Made by a program: the position numbers and the translations under genes
NCBI RefSeq assembly: GCF_003989745.1
Contig: NZ_RZGS01000022.1
Span: 1 to 38,634, forward strand
From: Legionella septentrionalis
Lineage (GTDB): Bacteria; Pseudomonadota; Gammaproteobacteria; Legionellales; Legionellaceae
Length of the DNA stretch: 38,634 nt
Direction: 5' to 3'
The notes under the pieces: model-generated
Told to the model about the DNA's origin: nothing
The model's database searches: none
Seen by the model: only the letters and a program-made list of their open reading frames with translations
Part shown: positions 17,223 through 24,838 of the stretch, in pieces
How the letters are laid out: each line of letters begins with the position of its first letter
Numbering within the stretch: the stretch's first letter is position 1

Positions 17223-17891
17223 TTAATTATTTTCATTTTTCTCCGCCATGTATCCCACACCGCGTATAGTACGAATGTAATTGGCATTTAATTTCTTGCG
17301 CAAATTATGGATGTGCACTTCAAGCGCATTACTATCCACATCCTCATCCCAGCCGTAAATACTTTGCATCAATTGTTCTCTCGATAAAACATGCCCGCTG
17401 TTTTCAAGCAATTTTTGCAACAAGGCAAATTCGCGCCTGGGCACGTTTACTACGACATCATCGACCATGACGGAATGCGCCGCCGGATCTAATGTTACAT
17501 TGCGATATTGTAAAACGGTATCGGCACGACCTTGCGAGCGGCGGATTAAAGCCCTGACCCGAGCGCTTAATTCATTTAAATCAAAAGGCTTGATGATGTA
17601 ATCATCTGCACCACTGTCCAAACCCTTAACCCGGCTTTCGATGGATTCACGTGCAGTCAGGATTATCACCGGTGTCGTATTGCCCTCATGGCGAATGGTT
17701 TGCAGCAGGCTTATCCCGGAAAGTTTAGGCAGTCCCAGATCAAGAATGATGAGTTCAAAAGATTCAGACTTTAAGGCAGCACGCGCGGCCTCTCCGTCTT
17801 TTAACCAATCGACGATGTAGCCAAACTGAGTCAATCCGGTCTTAACGGCATCACCGAGCAACTCATCGTCCTCAATCAGCAGTAATCTCAT
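17223..17891 (-). CDS. pmrA: OmpR-family response regulator, PmrA/QseB type
   Basis: 222 residues: a receiver domain with the acidic pocket IEDDE (Asp8, Asp9), phospho-acceptor Asp51 in LIILDLGLPKLSG and switch Lys in IIKPFDLNEL, then a winged-helix DNA-binding domain (VPRREFALLQKLLENSG ... LEVHIHNLRKKLNANYIRTI). The start ATG has a strong AAGGAG seven bases upstream. In Legionella PmrA activates many Dot/Icm effector genes through tandem cTTAAT-type boxes. Assignment to PmrA rests on domain type and genomic place. It is followed by its kinase gene and lies just downstream of yciB. Confidence 0.8.
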   Translation of the reverse strand: MRLLLIEDDELLGDAVKTGLTQFGYIVDWLKDGEAARAALKSESFELIILDLGLPKLSGISLLQTIRHEGNTTPVIILTARESIESRVKGLDSGADDYIIKPFDLNELSARVRALIRRSQGRADTVLQYRNVTLDPAAHSVMVDDVVVNVPRREFALLQKLLENSGHVLSREQLMQSIYGWDEDVDSNALEVHIHNLRKKLNANYIRTIRGVGYMAEKNENN

Positions 17892-17929
17892 TCTTGCTCC
17901 TTTAGAGCTAGTGAAAGCTCTCAGTAGTA

Positions 17930-18511
17930 TTAACGGGTTTCGGAACCCTGACCTGAGGTATCAGCAGGTTGTTGCTCTGCTTCTTTATCCGACACGTGTC
18001 TGGTTAGGTATACGGCTTGGATAAAGATAAAAAGTAAAGTCAAACCGGCGCCGCCGAACAATTTAAAATTCACCCAAACGTTTGTATCAAAATAATAGGC
18101 AACATATAAATTTAAGCTGCCCATGATTAAGAAAAATATGGCCCAAGCCCAATTCAAATGCTGCCATATTTTTGCAGGCAAGCTTATGTTTCCATCCATC
18201 ATTTTTTGAATAAGCGGTTTTTTGCCAATGAAAGATGAGCCGAGAAATACTAGCGAAGATAACCAGTATATGCCGGTGGGTTTCCATTTAATAAACCAGG
18301 GGTTATGAAAAAAGAGGGTGGCGCCGCCCAACACCATGATCAAGCCTAAGCTGATAAGATGCATGCGTTCGTAAGATTGATGCTTGATTCGATGAAAGAT
18401 GACTTGAAGCAAAGATGCCGCCATCGCTACTGCGGTTGCGGTGTAAATATCGAAGAGTTTATAGCAAAGAAAAAAAACGAGAATCGGGAAAAAATCAAAT
18501 AATAGTTTCAT
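17930..18511 (-). CDS. yciB: YciB/IspA-type inner-membrane septation-associated protein
   Basis: 193 residues, five or so hydrophobic helices, beginning [20 protein letters not shown], with [51 protein letters not shown] and [17 protein letters not shown], all typical of YciB (intracellular septation protein A). The family affects envelope synthesis and septation with unknown mechanism. I start at ATG 18509-18511 to match the family N-terminus; longer in-frame starts at 18523 and 18574 have no clear ribosome site. It lies 38 bp upstream of pmrA on the same strand and may share its message. Confidence 0.85.
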   Translation of the reverse strand: MKLLFDFFPILVFFLCYKLFDIYTATAVAMAASLLQVIFHRIKHQSYERMHLISLGLIMVLGGATLFFHNPWFIKWKPTGIYWLSSLVFLGSSFIGKKPLIQKMMDGNISLPAKIWQHLNWAWAIFFLIMGSLNLYVAYYFDTNVWVNFKLFGGAGLTLLFIFIQAVYLTRHVSDKEAEQQPADTSGQGSETR

Positions 18512-18657
18512 GATGTTAAGCATACTTAAAGGTATAGTAAGTATAACACACGATGTCTTCTTGCAAGTCAACATCCATCATCTTTGTGCATCGTTATTGC
18601 AAGCATAATATTCATATGCCCATTATTCTAATGGACACGCCCCATCATGCCAGACGG

Positions 18658-20085
18658 CTAGCCTAAGCGAATCTTTTGTCCCGGGCGTAATACATTCTTT
18701 TGTAAGTGCGGGTTTAATTGCAATAAAGTCCGTACAGTAGTGTGTTGCGATTTGGCAATAGTACTTAAATTATCTCCTTTTTTAATCATATAAACTCCTG
18801 TAGGCTTGCTTGGTTTCCAAATGACCAATTGTTGTCCGCGACGCAAACCTGACTTAAGGTTTAACCGGTTCCATTGCCGAATTTGGCTTGGTGCGACGCC
18901 GTACCGATTCCCTATTTGTTGTAAGCTATCCCGTGCTTGCACAATGTGAATGACTTTCAATTGCTTGGCCGCAGTGAAATGCTGAACAGGCGCCTTAGCG
19001 GGAACAGGGGGGTTAATTGCGGCTGGCGGCGTTTGCTTGCTATTGGGTACCAAGACCACTTGTCCTTTTTTTACGGCATTGGATTTAAGCTGGTTGAGTT
19101 CCTTAATCAGGTTTACCGAGGTATGGTATTTTTTAGCTATCAAAACCAAATTATCCCCAGCACTCACTTGATGGCGCGCCCAGCTGACCCGTTTGCTTTC
19201 AGGCAAATTGGCAAGATTTCGGCTGAAATCTTCTACTTTATCAGCCGGAATCAATAACTTATAGGGGCGATAAGGTGCAGTAGCCCAGCGGTTATACCCC
19301 GGGTTTAATTTAATAAGATCATGATAGGAAATGCCGGCCAGTTTGGCTGCATGATCCAAATCAATTTGGCTGCCAATATTGACTTCTTCGAAGTATGGCA
19401 CGTGTGGAATATCCGGCAACTGTACGTGATAACGTTGCGGGTTTTGGATGACTTCCGCCAGGGCCAGCAAGCGTGGAATGTAGGCACGGGTTTCCTGTGG
19501 CACGGGAAGGGCCCAGAAATCAATCCTGCGGCTTTGGTTGCTCTTTTTTATGCAACGGGCAACGGTACCCTCCCCCGAATCATAAGCTGCAAAAGCCAAC
19601 AGCCAATTGCCATTAAAAAACTTGTTTAATCGCGACAAATAGTTCAAGGCAGCATCAGTGGAATGGCCAATGCTTCGGCGCGCATCAAACCACCAATCCC
19701 GCTTTAATCCCAAATCCGTGCCTGTACCGGGCATAAGCTGCCATAATCCGGCAGCACCTGCGCCGGAATAAGCAAAAGGATCGTAGGCGCTTTCAATCAT
19801 GGGAATTAAAGCAATTTCTCCGGGAAGATTGCGTTTCTTAATTTCAGTAATAATGTGATAAATGTAGGGTTCCGATTGCGCTAATTTTTGCAGATAGCTC
19901 GGATGAGAAATTAACCAGCGCAATTGATTTTGCACCTCAGGTCGGGTTACCTCGTGGTTTAAAGTAAATTGTCTGCGTAATACATCCCAGACACTCGGCG
20001 ATGAGTCTGCCACAGCAGTACTGACTGGGGAAAAAAAGGCAAGAACAAGACATAAGTAGCTTATTATTAGAGGCTTAAACTTCAA
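18658..20085 (-). CDS. mltD: Membrane-bound lytic murein transglycosylase D (SLT + three LysM)
   Basis: 475 residues with a signal peptide (residues 1-26, cleavage near AVADSS; no lipobox Cys, unlike lipoprotein MltD). The SLT domain carries the catalytic Glu98 in IPMIESAYDPFA, GAAGLWQLMPGTG and AAYDSGEGTV. Three LysM peptidoglycan-binding repeats follow, starting HQVSAGDNLVLIAKKY, IVQARDSLQQIGNRYG and MIKKGDNLSTIAKS. It cleaves glycan strands with 1,6-anhydro products. The start is TTG (20083-20085): no ATG lies between it and the catalytic region, and it gives a good signal peptide. The upstream neighbour gloB is the same partner found in E. coli. Confidence 0.92.
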   Translation of the reverse strand: MKFKPLIISYLCLVLAFFSPVSTAVADSSPSVWDVLRRQFTLNHEVTRPEVQNQLRWLISHPSYLQKLAQSEPYIYHIITEIKKRNLPGEIALIPMIESAYDPFAYSGAGAAGLWQLMPGTGTDLGLKRDWWFDARRSIGHSTDAALNYLSRLNKFFNGNWLLAFAAYDSGEGTVARCIKKSNQSRRIDFWALPVPQETRAYIPRLLALAEVIQNPQRYHVQLPDIPHVPYFEEVNIGSQIDLDHAAKLAGISYHDLIKLNPGYNRWATAPYRPYKLLIPADKVEDFSRNLANLPESKRVSWARHQVSAGDNLVLIAKKYHTSVNLIKELNQLKSNAVKKGQVVLVPNSKQTPPAAINPPVPAKAPVQHFTAAKQLKVIHIVQARDSLQQIGNRYGVAPSQIRQWNRLNLKSGLRRGQQLVIWKPSKPTGVYMIKKGDNLSTIAKSQHTTVRTLLQLNPHLQKNVLRPGQKIRLG

Positions 20086-20205
20086 AATAACGACCTAGTC
20101 TAAATTATGGGTCTTGCAGTCTACTAAAAAATTCTCGCAGGATAAACCTTTTGTGTATTTAATTAACTCATATAGAACTAAATTTATTCCTTATGGTTTG
20201 TTTTT

Positions 20206-20970
20206 TTAAATAAAACTATCTTTTTTTCGCCGTAAATGAGAAAAAATAGCCAAGGGATTAGAGGGATCAATGCCTTCTTTTTCTGCAAATTGTTTTAAAT
20301 TAGGTGTCTCAATTCTGAAAAAAGGATTAATTTTTTTCTCAAGGGCTATGCTTGAAGGCAATGAACATAATTCGGATCTTTCTTGCAAATAAGCAGCGTA
20401 ATTTTTAATGGTTTCATTTGCTGGTTCTATTGACGCTGCAAAGCGCAAGTTTTGCCGTGTGTATTCATGCCCGCAAAATAGTTGCGTATCGTCGGGAAGT
20501 TGTTGCAGCAGCAAAAGCGAATGGTGAAGTTGTGCAAACGTTCCATCAAAAACCCGGCCGCAGCCTGCGGAAAATAAAGTATCACCGCAAAATAACCAAC
20601 TTTTCATGGGTTCCTGATAACACACATGGGTAGAGGTATGTCCGGGGGTATTAAGGACGCGAAAGGCATAATGATCAATATGGATGATATCCTCGCCTCT
20701 TACCACATAGTTAACGAGGGGAATGCGTTCATCGGCAGGCCCATAAACTTTAGCTTCAGGGAAACTTTGCAATAATTCAGCTATACCATCCGTGTGATCA
20801 GCATGATGATGAGTGACTAAAATGTTAGTCAGGATGAGTTGATTGGTGTGCGCATAACGAATGACTGGCGCAGACTCTCCCGGATCAATGCAGGTCAAAG
20901 TATGTTTTGCCTCATTGACAATAGCCCAAATGTAATTGTCTTTGCGGGCCGGCAGTGCTGCAATCGTCAT
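20206..20970 (-). CDS. gloB: Hydroxyacylglutathione hydrolase (glyoxalase II)
   Basis: 254 residues of metallo-beta-lactamase fold: THHHADHTDG (His54, His56, Asp58, His59) binds the two metals, with further ligands in LNTPGHTSTHVCY, FCGDTLFSAGCGR and FCGHEYTRQNLRFA. The C-terminal NPFFRIETPNL and RRKKDSF match the substrate-binding domain. It hydrolyses S-lactoylglutathione to lactate and glutathione in methylglyoxal detoxification. I start at the third codon ATG (20968-20970) because AAGGA is seven bases upstream; the ATG at 20976 abuts it. It lies 120 bp upstream of mltD on the same strand. Confidence 0.94.
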   Translation of the reverse strand: MTIAALPARKDNYIWAIVNEAKHTLTCIDPGESAPVIRYAHTNQLILTNILVTHHHADHTDGIAELLQSFPEAKVYGPADERIPLVNYVVRGEDIIHIDHYAFRVLNTPGHTSTHVCYQEPMKSWLFCGDTLFSAGCGRVFDGTFAQLHHSLLLLQQLPDDTQLFCGHEYTRQNLRFAASIEPANETIKNYAAYLQERSELCSLPSSIALEKKINPFFRIETPNLKQFAEKEGIDPSNPLAIFSHLRRKKDSFI

Positions 20971-21102
20971 GATCATTCCTTATTTTTTTCTCAGTTGTAG
21001 AATATTACATTTACCCTTTTTCAGACATACTTGCACTCGGTGCGCATCCATAATTTATTGCACTATACTTTGATTGTGAATCAATAAAAATGGGGGGTCG
21101 TG

Positions 21103-21315
21103 ATGGGCTTGCATAAAAATTATGACGATGGTCACTCCTTCTCTGAATTTGGCTATGAAGAAGAAAATATAGAGGATTTGGAACCACTCGATGAATCAGA
21201 CAAGAAAAAGCGCATCCGCCGCATGATAGAGGAACGACTTGAGCGCAAACGTTTGCAGAAAGAGTTGCAAGATGAGTTTGATGATGAGTTTGATTGGACT
21301 GAGTGGGAACGTTAA
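21103..21315 (+). CDS. Small acidic/basic protein resembling the PA3496 family, unknown function
   Basis: 70 residues starting [20 protein letters not shown], an acidic first half, then a charged helix [20 protein letters not shown] and a tail rich in D, E, F and W. The pattern of RRxIExxLExKRLxKEL plus a final acidic FDDEFDW recalls the short PA3496-type proteins of Pseudomonas, placed by annotation pipelines in envelope integrity; I treat that as tentative. ATG 21103 follows GGGGGG; a GTG one codon earlier is in frame. The last 4 bases overlap the end of folD on the other strand. Confidence 0.7.
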   Translation: MGLHKNYDDGHSFSEFGYEEENIEDLEPLDESDKKKRIRRMIEERLERKRLQKELQDEFDDEFDWTEWER

Positions 21316-22166
21316 TTTTCTCCTAGTTTCTGTGCGTATAAAGTATTCGTTAACAGCGTGCTGATAGTCATGGGGCCAACTCCGCCCGGAACAGGGGTGA
21401 TCCAGGCGGTTTTTTCCTTAGCCTTGTTAAAATCGACGTCACCGCGCAATGTGCCATCCGCCAGGCGGTGAATTCCTACATCAATTAAGATTTGTTGATC
21501 ATGCAGCCATTCCGTATTAATGACATCAGCACGCCCAGTTGCCACAACCACCAAGTCTGCGTGCCGCACGTGGGATTCGAGGTGGCTGGTAAAACGATGG
21601 CATACGGTGACTGTGGCTTTGGCCAAAAGTAATTCCAATGCCATTGGGCGTCCTACAATATTGGATGCGCCAATCACTACGCTATGTTTACCTGCAGGAT
21701 TCAGTTGATAATGTTTTAATAATTGCATAATTCCATAAGGAGTGCATGGCCTTAATAACGGGTTGCCTTGCGCCAGGCGGCCAAGATTATAAGGGTGGAA
21801 TCCATCGACATCTTTAGCAGGATCAATACGCTCGATGACTTTGACTGTATTGATGTGTTCGGGCAGGGGCAATTGCACTAAAATGCCGTCGATTTCCTGT
21901 GTATGATTTAACTCATCAATTAAAGAGAGTAAATCGTCTTCTTTTGTGCTGGCAGGCAGATCATAGGCAAAAGAAGATAATCCTGCCTCGGCACATGCTT
22001 TGCGCTTGTTATTGACGTAAATGATGGAAGCCGGATCATCTCCTATCAAAATTACGGCCAAACCCGGAGGTCGATAGCCTTTTCGGATACGCGCGCTAAC
22101 GTTTTCTTTTAACTCGTTTCTAATCGTTAGTGCGACTTGTTTACCGTCCAGTAAAAAGGCAGTCAT
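21312..22166 (-). CDS. folD: Bifunctional methylene-THF dehydrogenase / methenyl-THF cyclohydrolase FolD
   Basis: 284 residues with the family landmarks: [14 protein letters not shown] (catalytic Tyr and Lys), [40 protein letters not shown], the NADP-binding [13 protein letters not shown] and the C-terminal [15 protein letters not shown]. It interconverts 5,10-methylene-, methenyl- and 10-formyl-tetrahydrofolate for purine and formyl-Met synthesis. Standalone gene on the minus strand, divergent from fimV. Confidence 0.96.
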   Translation of the reverse strand: MTAFLLDGKQVALTIRNELKENVSARIRKGYRPPGLAVILIGDDPASIIYVNNKRKACAEAGLSSFAYDLPASTKEDDLLSLIDELNHTQEIDGILVQLPLPEHINTVKVIERIDPAKDVDGFHPYNLGRLAQGNPLLRPCTPYGIMQLLKHYQLNPAGKHSVVIGASNIVGRPMALELLLAKATVTVCHRFTSHLESHVRHADLVVVATGRADVINTEWLHDQQILIDVGIHRLADGTLRGDVDFNKAKEKTAWITPVPGGVGPMTISTLLTNTLYAQKLGEN

Positions 22167-22467
22167 AGGGGTTTCACAAAAGAAATAAGAGCTGGATTAT
22201 GAAATATCCAGCAACACTATGCAATTATGGAAATTTAATAAAGCAATTTTTATACCATCCCTGGAGAAATATAAAACCCTGTACTATTCTTTTTTCAGTT
22301 ATTGCTTTAAAAAGCAAAAGGTTAGCGGCTTTTTAAAAATAATCTTTTTTTTGCTGGTTTAGCATGGCGGCTGGATATGGATTTCCGGTAAGTGTGATTG
22401 AATTCTAATCATTGTAATGATATTTTTATTAATAATTAGCAAGTTATTTGCATGCAGGGAGCGCTGC
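22167..22467. promoter_or_regulatory. Divergent folD-fimV intergenic region
   Basis: No gene seen in these ~300 AT-rich bases. A compact palindrome TTGCTTT-AA-AAAGCAA near 22303-22320 is visible, but without a clear promoter assignment. The region must hold the promoters of folD (minus) and fimV (plus). Confidence 0.4.
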
Positions 22468-24657
22468 TTGAAAAAATTCAATCTACATCTGGCTCTTGTC
22501 TCCCTGATTGCCCCATTTTTCGCTCATGCATTAGGTTTGGGTGAAATGACTGTACATTCTTCTTTAAATCAACCCTTTAACGCTGAAATTGAATTAATTG
22601 ATATAGACAGTATCCCTTTGACAGGCATTCAAGCCAGCATTGCATCCGTTGAAGATTTTGAGCGCGTAGGCTTGGAGCGGGCTTACGTGCTGGATTTACT
22701 GGCTTTTCAGGTAGGAAAAAATACAGCTGGCAAGCCGGTTCTAAAGATACGTTCAGTAGAACGCATATCTGAACCTTACATGGAGATCCTGGTTGATCTC
22801 GCTTGGGCACAAGGGCAAGTTTATCGGGCCTATACCGTGCTGCTGGATCCACCACAATACGAACTGATCACAGTCAGGCAAACTGGCATGCCGGTAAAAT
22901 CAGGTTTAAAACCCAATCTTGCTGATGAACGTGGAGTCATTCAAAAACCAGTGATAAGCCACGTCGATCATGCCTCTGCATCGATGAGCTCCAATCGCGG
23001 TACCGAGACTTATGGACCTACTTTAGCTAATGAATCCATTTGGCAAATTGCGCAACGCTATAAAACCCCAGATATCATCCTCCAGCAAATGATCCTCGCA
23101 ATTGTTGGCACAAATCCGGAAGCATTTACCGAGGGTAATTTAAATGGTTTGCAGGCCGGTATGAAATTAAGCATACCTTCGAATGAAACAGCAAAGAAAA
23201 TCCCGGACTCTTTAGCAAAACTAGAAGTATATGAGCATGACAGCGCCTGGCAAAACAAGCAATCTATTAATCATGTGTTATTGCCCCCGTATGTTGATGC
23301 CAGGCGTGCCCCTGAAAAAATAAGTGGGGGAGAAAGGAATGCAATCGTTCAGTTGCCTTCTATACCGCAGCTCTTCTCCTCACCCACAGTTAAATCAGAT
23401 CCTGACCACAATAAAAAACAACATTCTGTTTTGCCAAAAGCCCAATCATTTTTAGCCGCGCAAGCTGACGCAGTAAGGCCGCGTAGTGATGATAAAATTG
23501 ATCCTCAGCAGGTAAAACTCAAGGCGCAAATGGATGTAGCTTTAACAGCAATCGAATCCGTGCGCGAAACCAATGCCTTGTTGAGTGAGCAATTACGCTT
23601 AGCACAAGCGGATAATCAACGTTTACAGCAGCAATTGGCACAGAAGGAAAAATTGATTAAGCAATTGCAGGCACAAGTGCAAGTCATTAAAACCCGTCAG
23701 GGTATTGCTGGGCAAGCCAGTACCCCAATAGATGAATATGAATCAGATAATCCTTTATGGCCTTGGATCTTGTTAGCATGCTTAGTCGTGATGGGAGGCG
23801 GGGGCGCCTATTGGTGGTATTGGCTGAGGATAAAGGAAAACCCTGAAGCGGATGAAGGAGAAGCCATGCACCATCCTGCCCCCATTATGCCGCCCCCGCC
23901 GGTGATGGAAGAATCTGCAGCCACAACGACCACAAAGGCTGAAACTCATCCCAAGGACGAAACTTTAGCGACTTCATTTACAGAAGAATCCGTAATACCA
24001 GAAGAACCTGTTGCTGCGGAAAAAACTACTGCGGAGGAATCTGTAAGTGTTGCTAGGCTGGCAATAGAGCCAGAGCCTGCCGTAGAGAAAGAAGTTGATG
24101 TACAGGAAGAGACAGCAGGTACTGCTGGTGCAACAGGGTTTTCTGCTGCCAAATCTTTATTCGAAACTGCAGGTGAGCAAATTGAGGATGATCATCAGGT
24201 TGAGGATGATCATATAGTAGAGTTTGAAGCAGGTCTTCGGCCAATGGCAGAGACTCCTTTACCAGAGGAAATAACTTCGATAAAAAATGACCAAGAAAAA
24301 TTTAAAGAAATTCCAATGACCGAGTTGGAACTGATGCCTCTGGAAGAACCTGAGATAGAGGCAAAGGAAGAGAGTGCAGTGCCTACCTTGGAAATAGAAG
24401 TTGAGGAAAAAAACAACAGCAAGCCTACACCAGCTGCGGTTTTGGCCCCTCAATCGGAAAGCACATCTGAGGTTGAGGCGGCTAAGCCGATGAAAAGCGC
24501 TCGTGCACTGCAAACCCTGCTGGATCTTGCCAGGACATACATCAGTATGGAAGATTTTGCAGCCGCCAGACAATCTCTGCAAGAAGTTCTAGAGTATGGG
24601 GATCCCGCGCAAAAAACGGCAGCAAAGAAGTTGCTTGCTGAATTAAATTCCAAATAA
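22468..24657 (+). CDS. fimV: FimV/HubP-like polar landmark protein
   Basis: 729 residues. A signal peptide (LKKFNLHLALVSLIAPFFAHA) is followed by the conserved FimV N-terminal domain (LGLGEMTVHSSLNQPFNAEI, SVERISEPYMEILVDLAWAQ). A LysM-like segment follows (SIWQIAQRYKTPDIILQQM ... AGMKLSIP), then a Gln-rich coiled coil (residues ~355-420), one TM helix (WPWILLACLVVMGGGGAYWW), a long acidic Glu/Pro-rich cytoplasmic stretch and the C-terminal FimV helical motif (ALQTLLDLARTYISMEDFAA). Such proteins organise the cell pole for type IV pili, twitching or chemotaxis. I start at TTG 22468-22470 (GGGAG six bases upstream), since the frame from ATG 22417 adds a non-conserved leader. Confidence 0.88.
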   Translation: MKKFNLHLALVSLIAPFFAHALGLGEMTVHSSLNQPFNAEIELIDIDSIPLTGIQASIASVEDFERVGLERAYVLDLLAFQVGKNTAGKPVLKIRSVERISEPYMEILVDLAWAQGQVYRAYTVLLDPPQYELITVRQTGMPVKSGLKPNLADERGVIQKPVISHVDHASASMSSNRGTETYGPTLANESIWQIAQRYKTPDIILQQMILAIVGTNPEAFTEGNLNGLQAGMKLSIPSNETAKKIPDSLAKLEVYEHDSAWQNKQSINHVLLPPYVDARRAPEKISGGERNAIVQLPSIPQLFSSPTVKSDPDHNKKQHSVLPKAQSFLAAQADAVRPRSDDKIDPQQVKLKAQMDVALTAIESVRETNALLSEQLRLAQADNQRLQQQLAQKEKLIKQLQAQVQVIKTRQGIAGQASTPIDEYESDNPLWPWILLACLVVMGGGGAYWWYWLRIKENPEADEGEAMHHPAPIMPPPPVMEESAATTTTKAETHPKDETLATSFTEESVIPEEPVAAEKTTAEESVSVARLAIEPEPAVEKEVDVQEETAGTAGATGFSAAKSLFETAGEQIEDDHQVEDDHIVEFEAGLRPMAETPLPEEITSIKNDQEKFKEIPMTELELMPLEEPEIEAKEESAVPTLEIEVEEKNNSKPTPAAVLAPQSESTSEVEAAKPMKSARALQTLLDLARTYISMEDFAAARQSLQEVLEYGDPAQKTAAKKLLAELNSK

Positions 24658-24794
24658 CGTTCAGTTTTTTATCAAAAATACATTCGTATCCGGCTAATTC
24701 ATAGTGATTTCAATCTGCCTATTCAGCGACATGCTTTATCCATTGATATTTACCGGAAATTTACGCTGCCAAGAGCTCGTCTTTGGATAAATTG

Positions 24795-24805
24795 TCTATA
24801 CTCAA
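24795..24805 (+). promoter_or_regulatory. Sigma-S-like -10 (TCTATACTCAA) upstream of the phosphatase-like effector candidate
   Basis: TCTATACTCAA matches the extended sigma-S -10 consensus KCTATACTTAA at all but one base and lies 34 bases before ATG 24839. No proper -35 is seen at normal spacing, which sigma-S tolerates. This suggests stationary/transmissive-phase expression. Confidence 0.5.
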
Positions 24806-24838
24806 AAGAGATAAATATTTATTCATTCCGGTGATAAA

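Noticed and set aside
24180-24225. GAGGATGATCAT repeats in fimV as a regulatory or recombination repeat
   Set aside because: It is a short in-frame acidic codon duplication (EDDH..EDDH) within the low-complexity cytoplasmic region.
24658-24838. PmrA-type TTAAT direct repeat before the phosphatase-like gene
   Set aside because: No tandem TTAAT pair with plausible spacing was found; the sigma-S-like -10 is the better signal.
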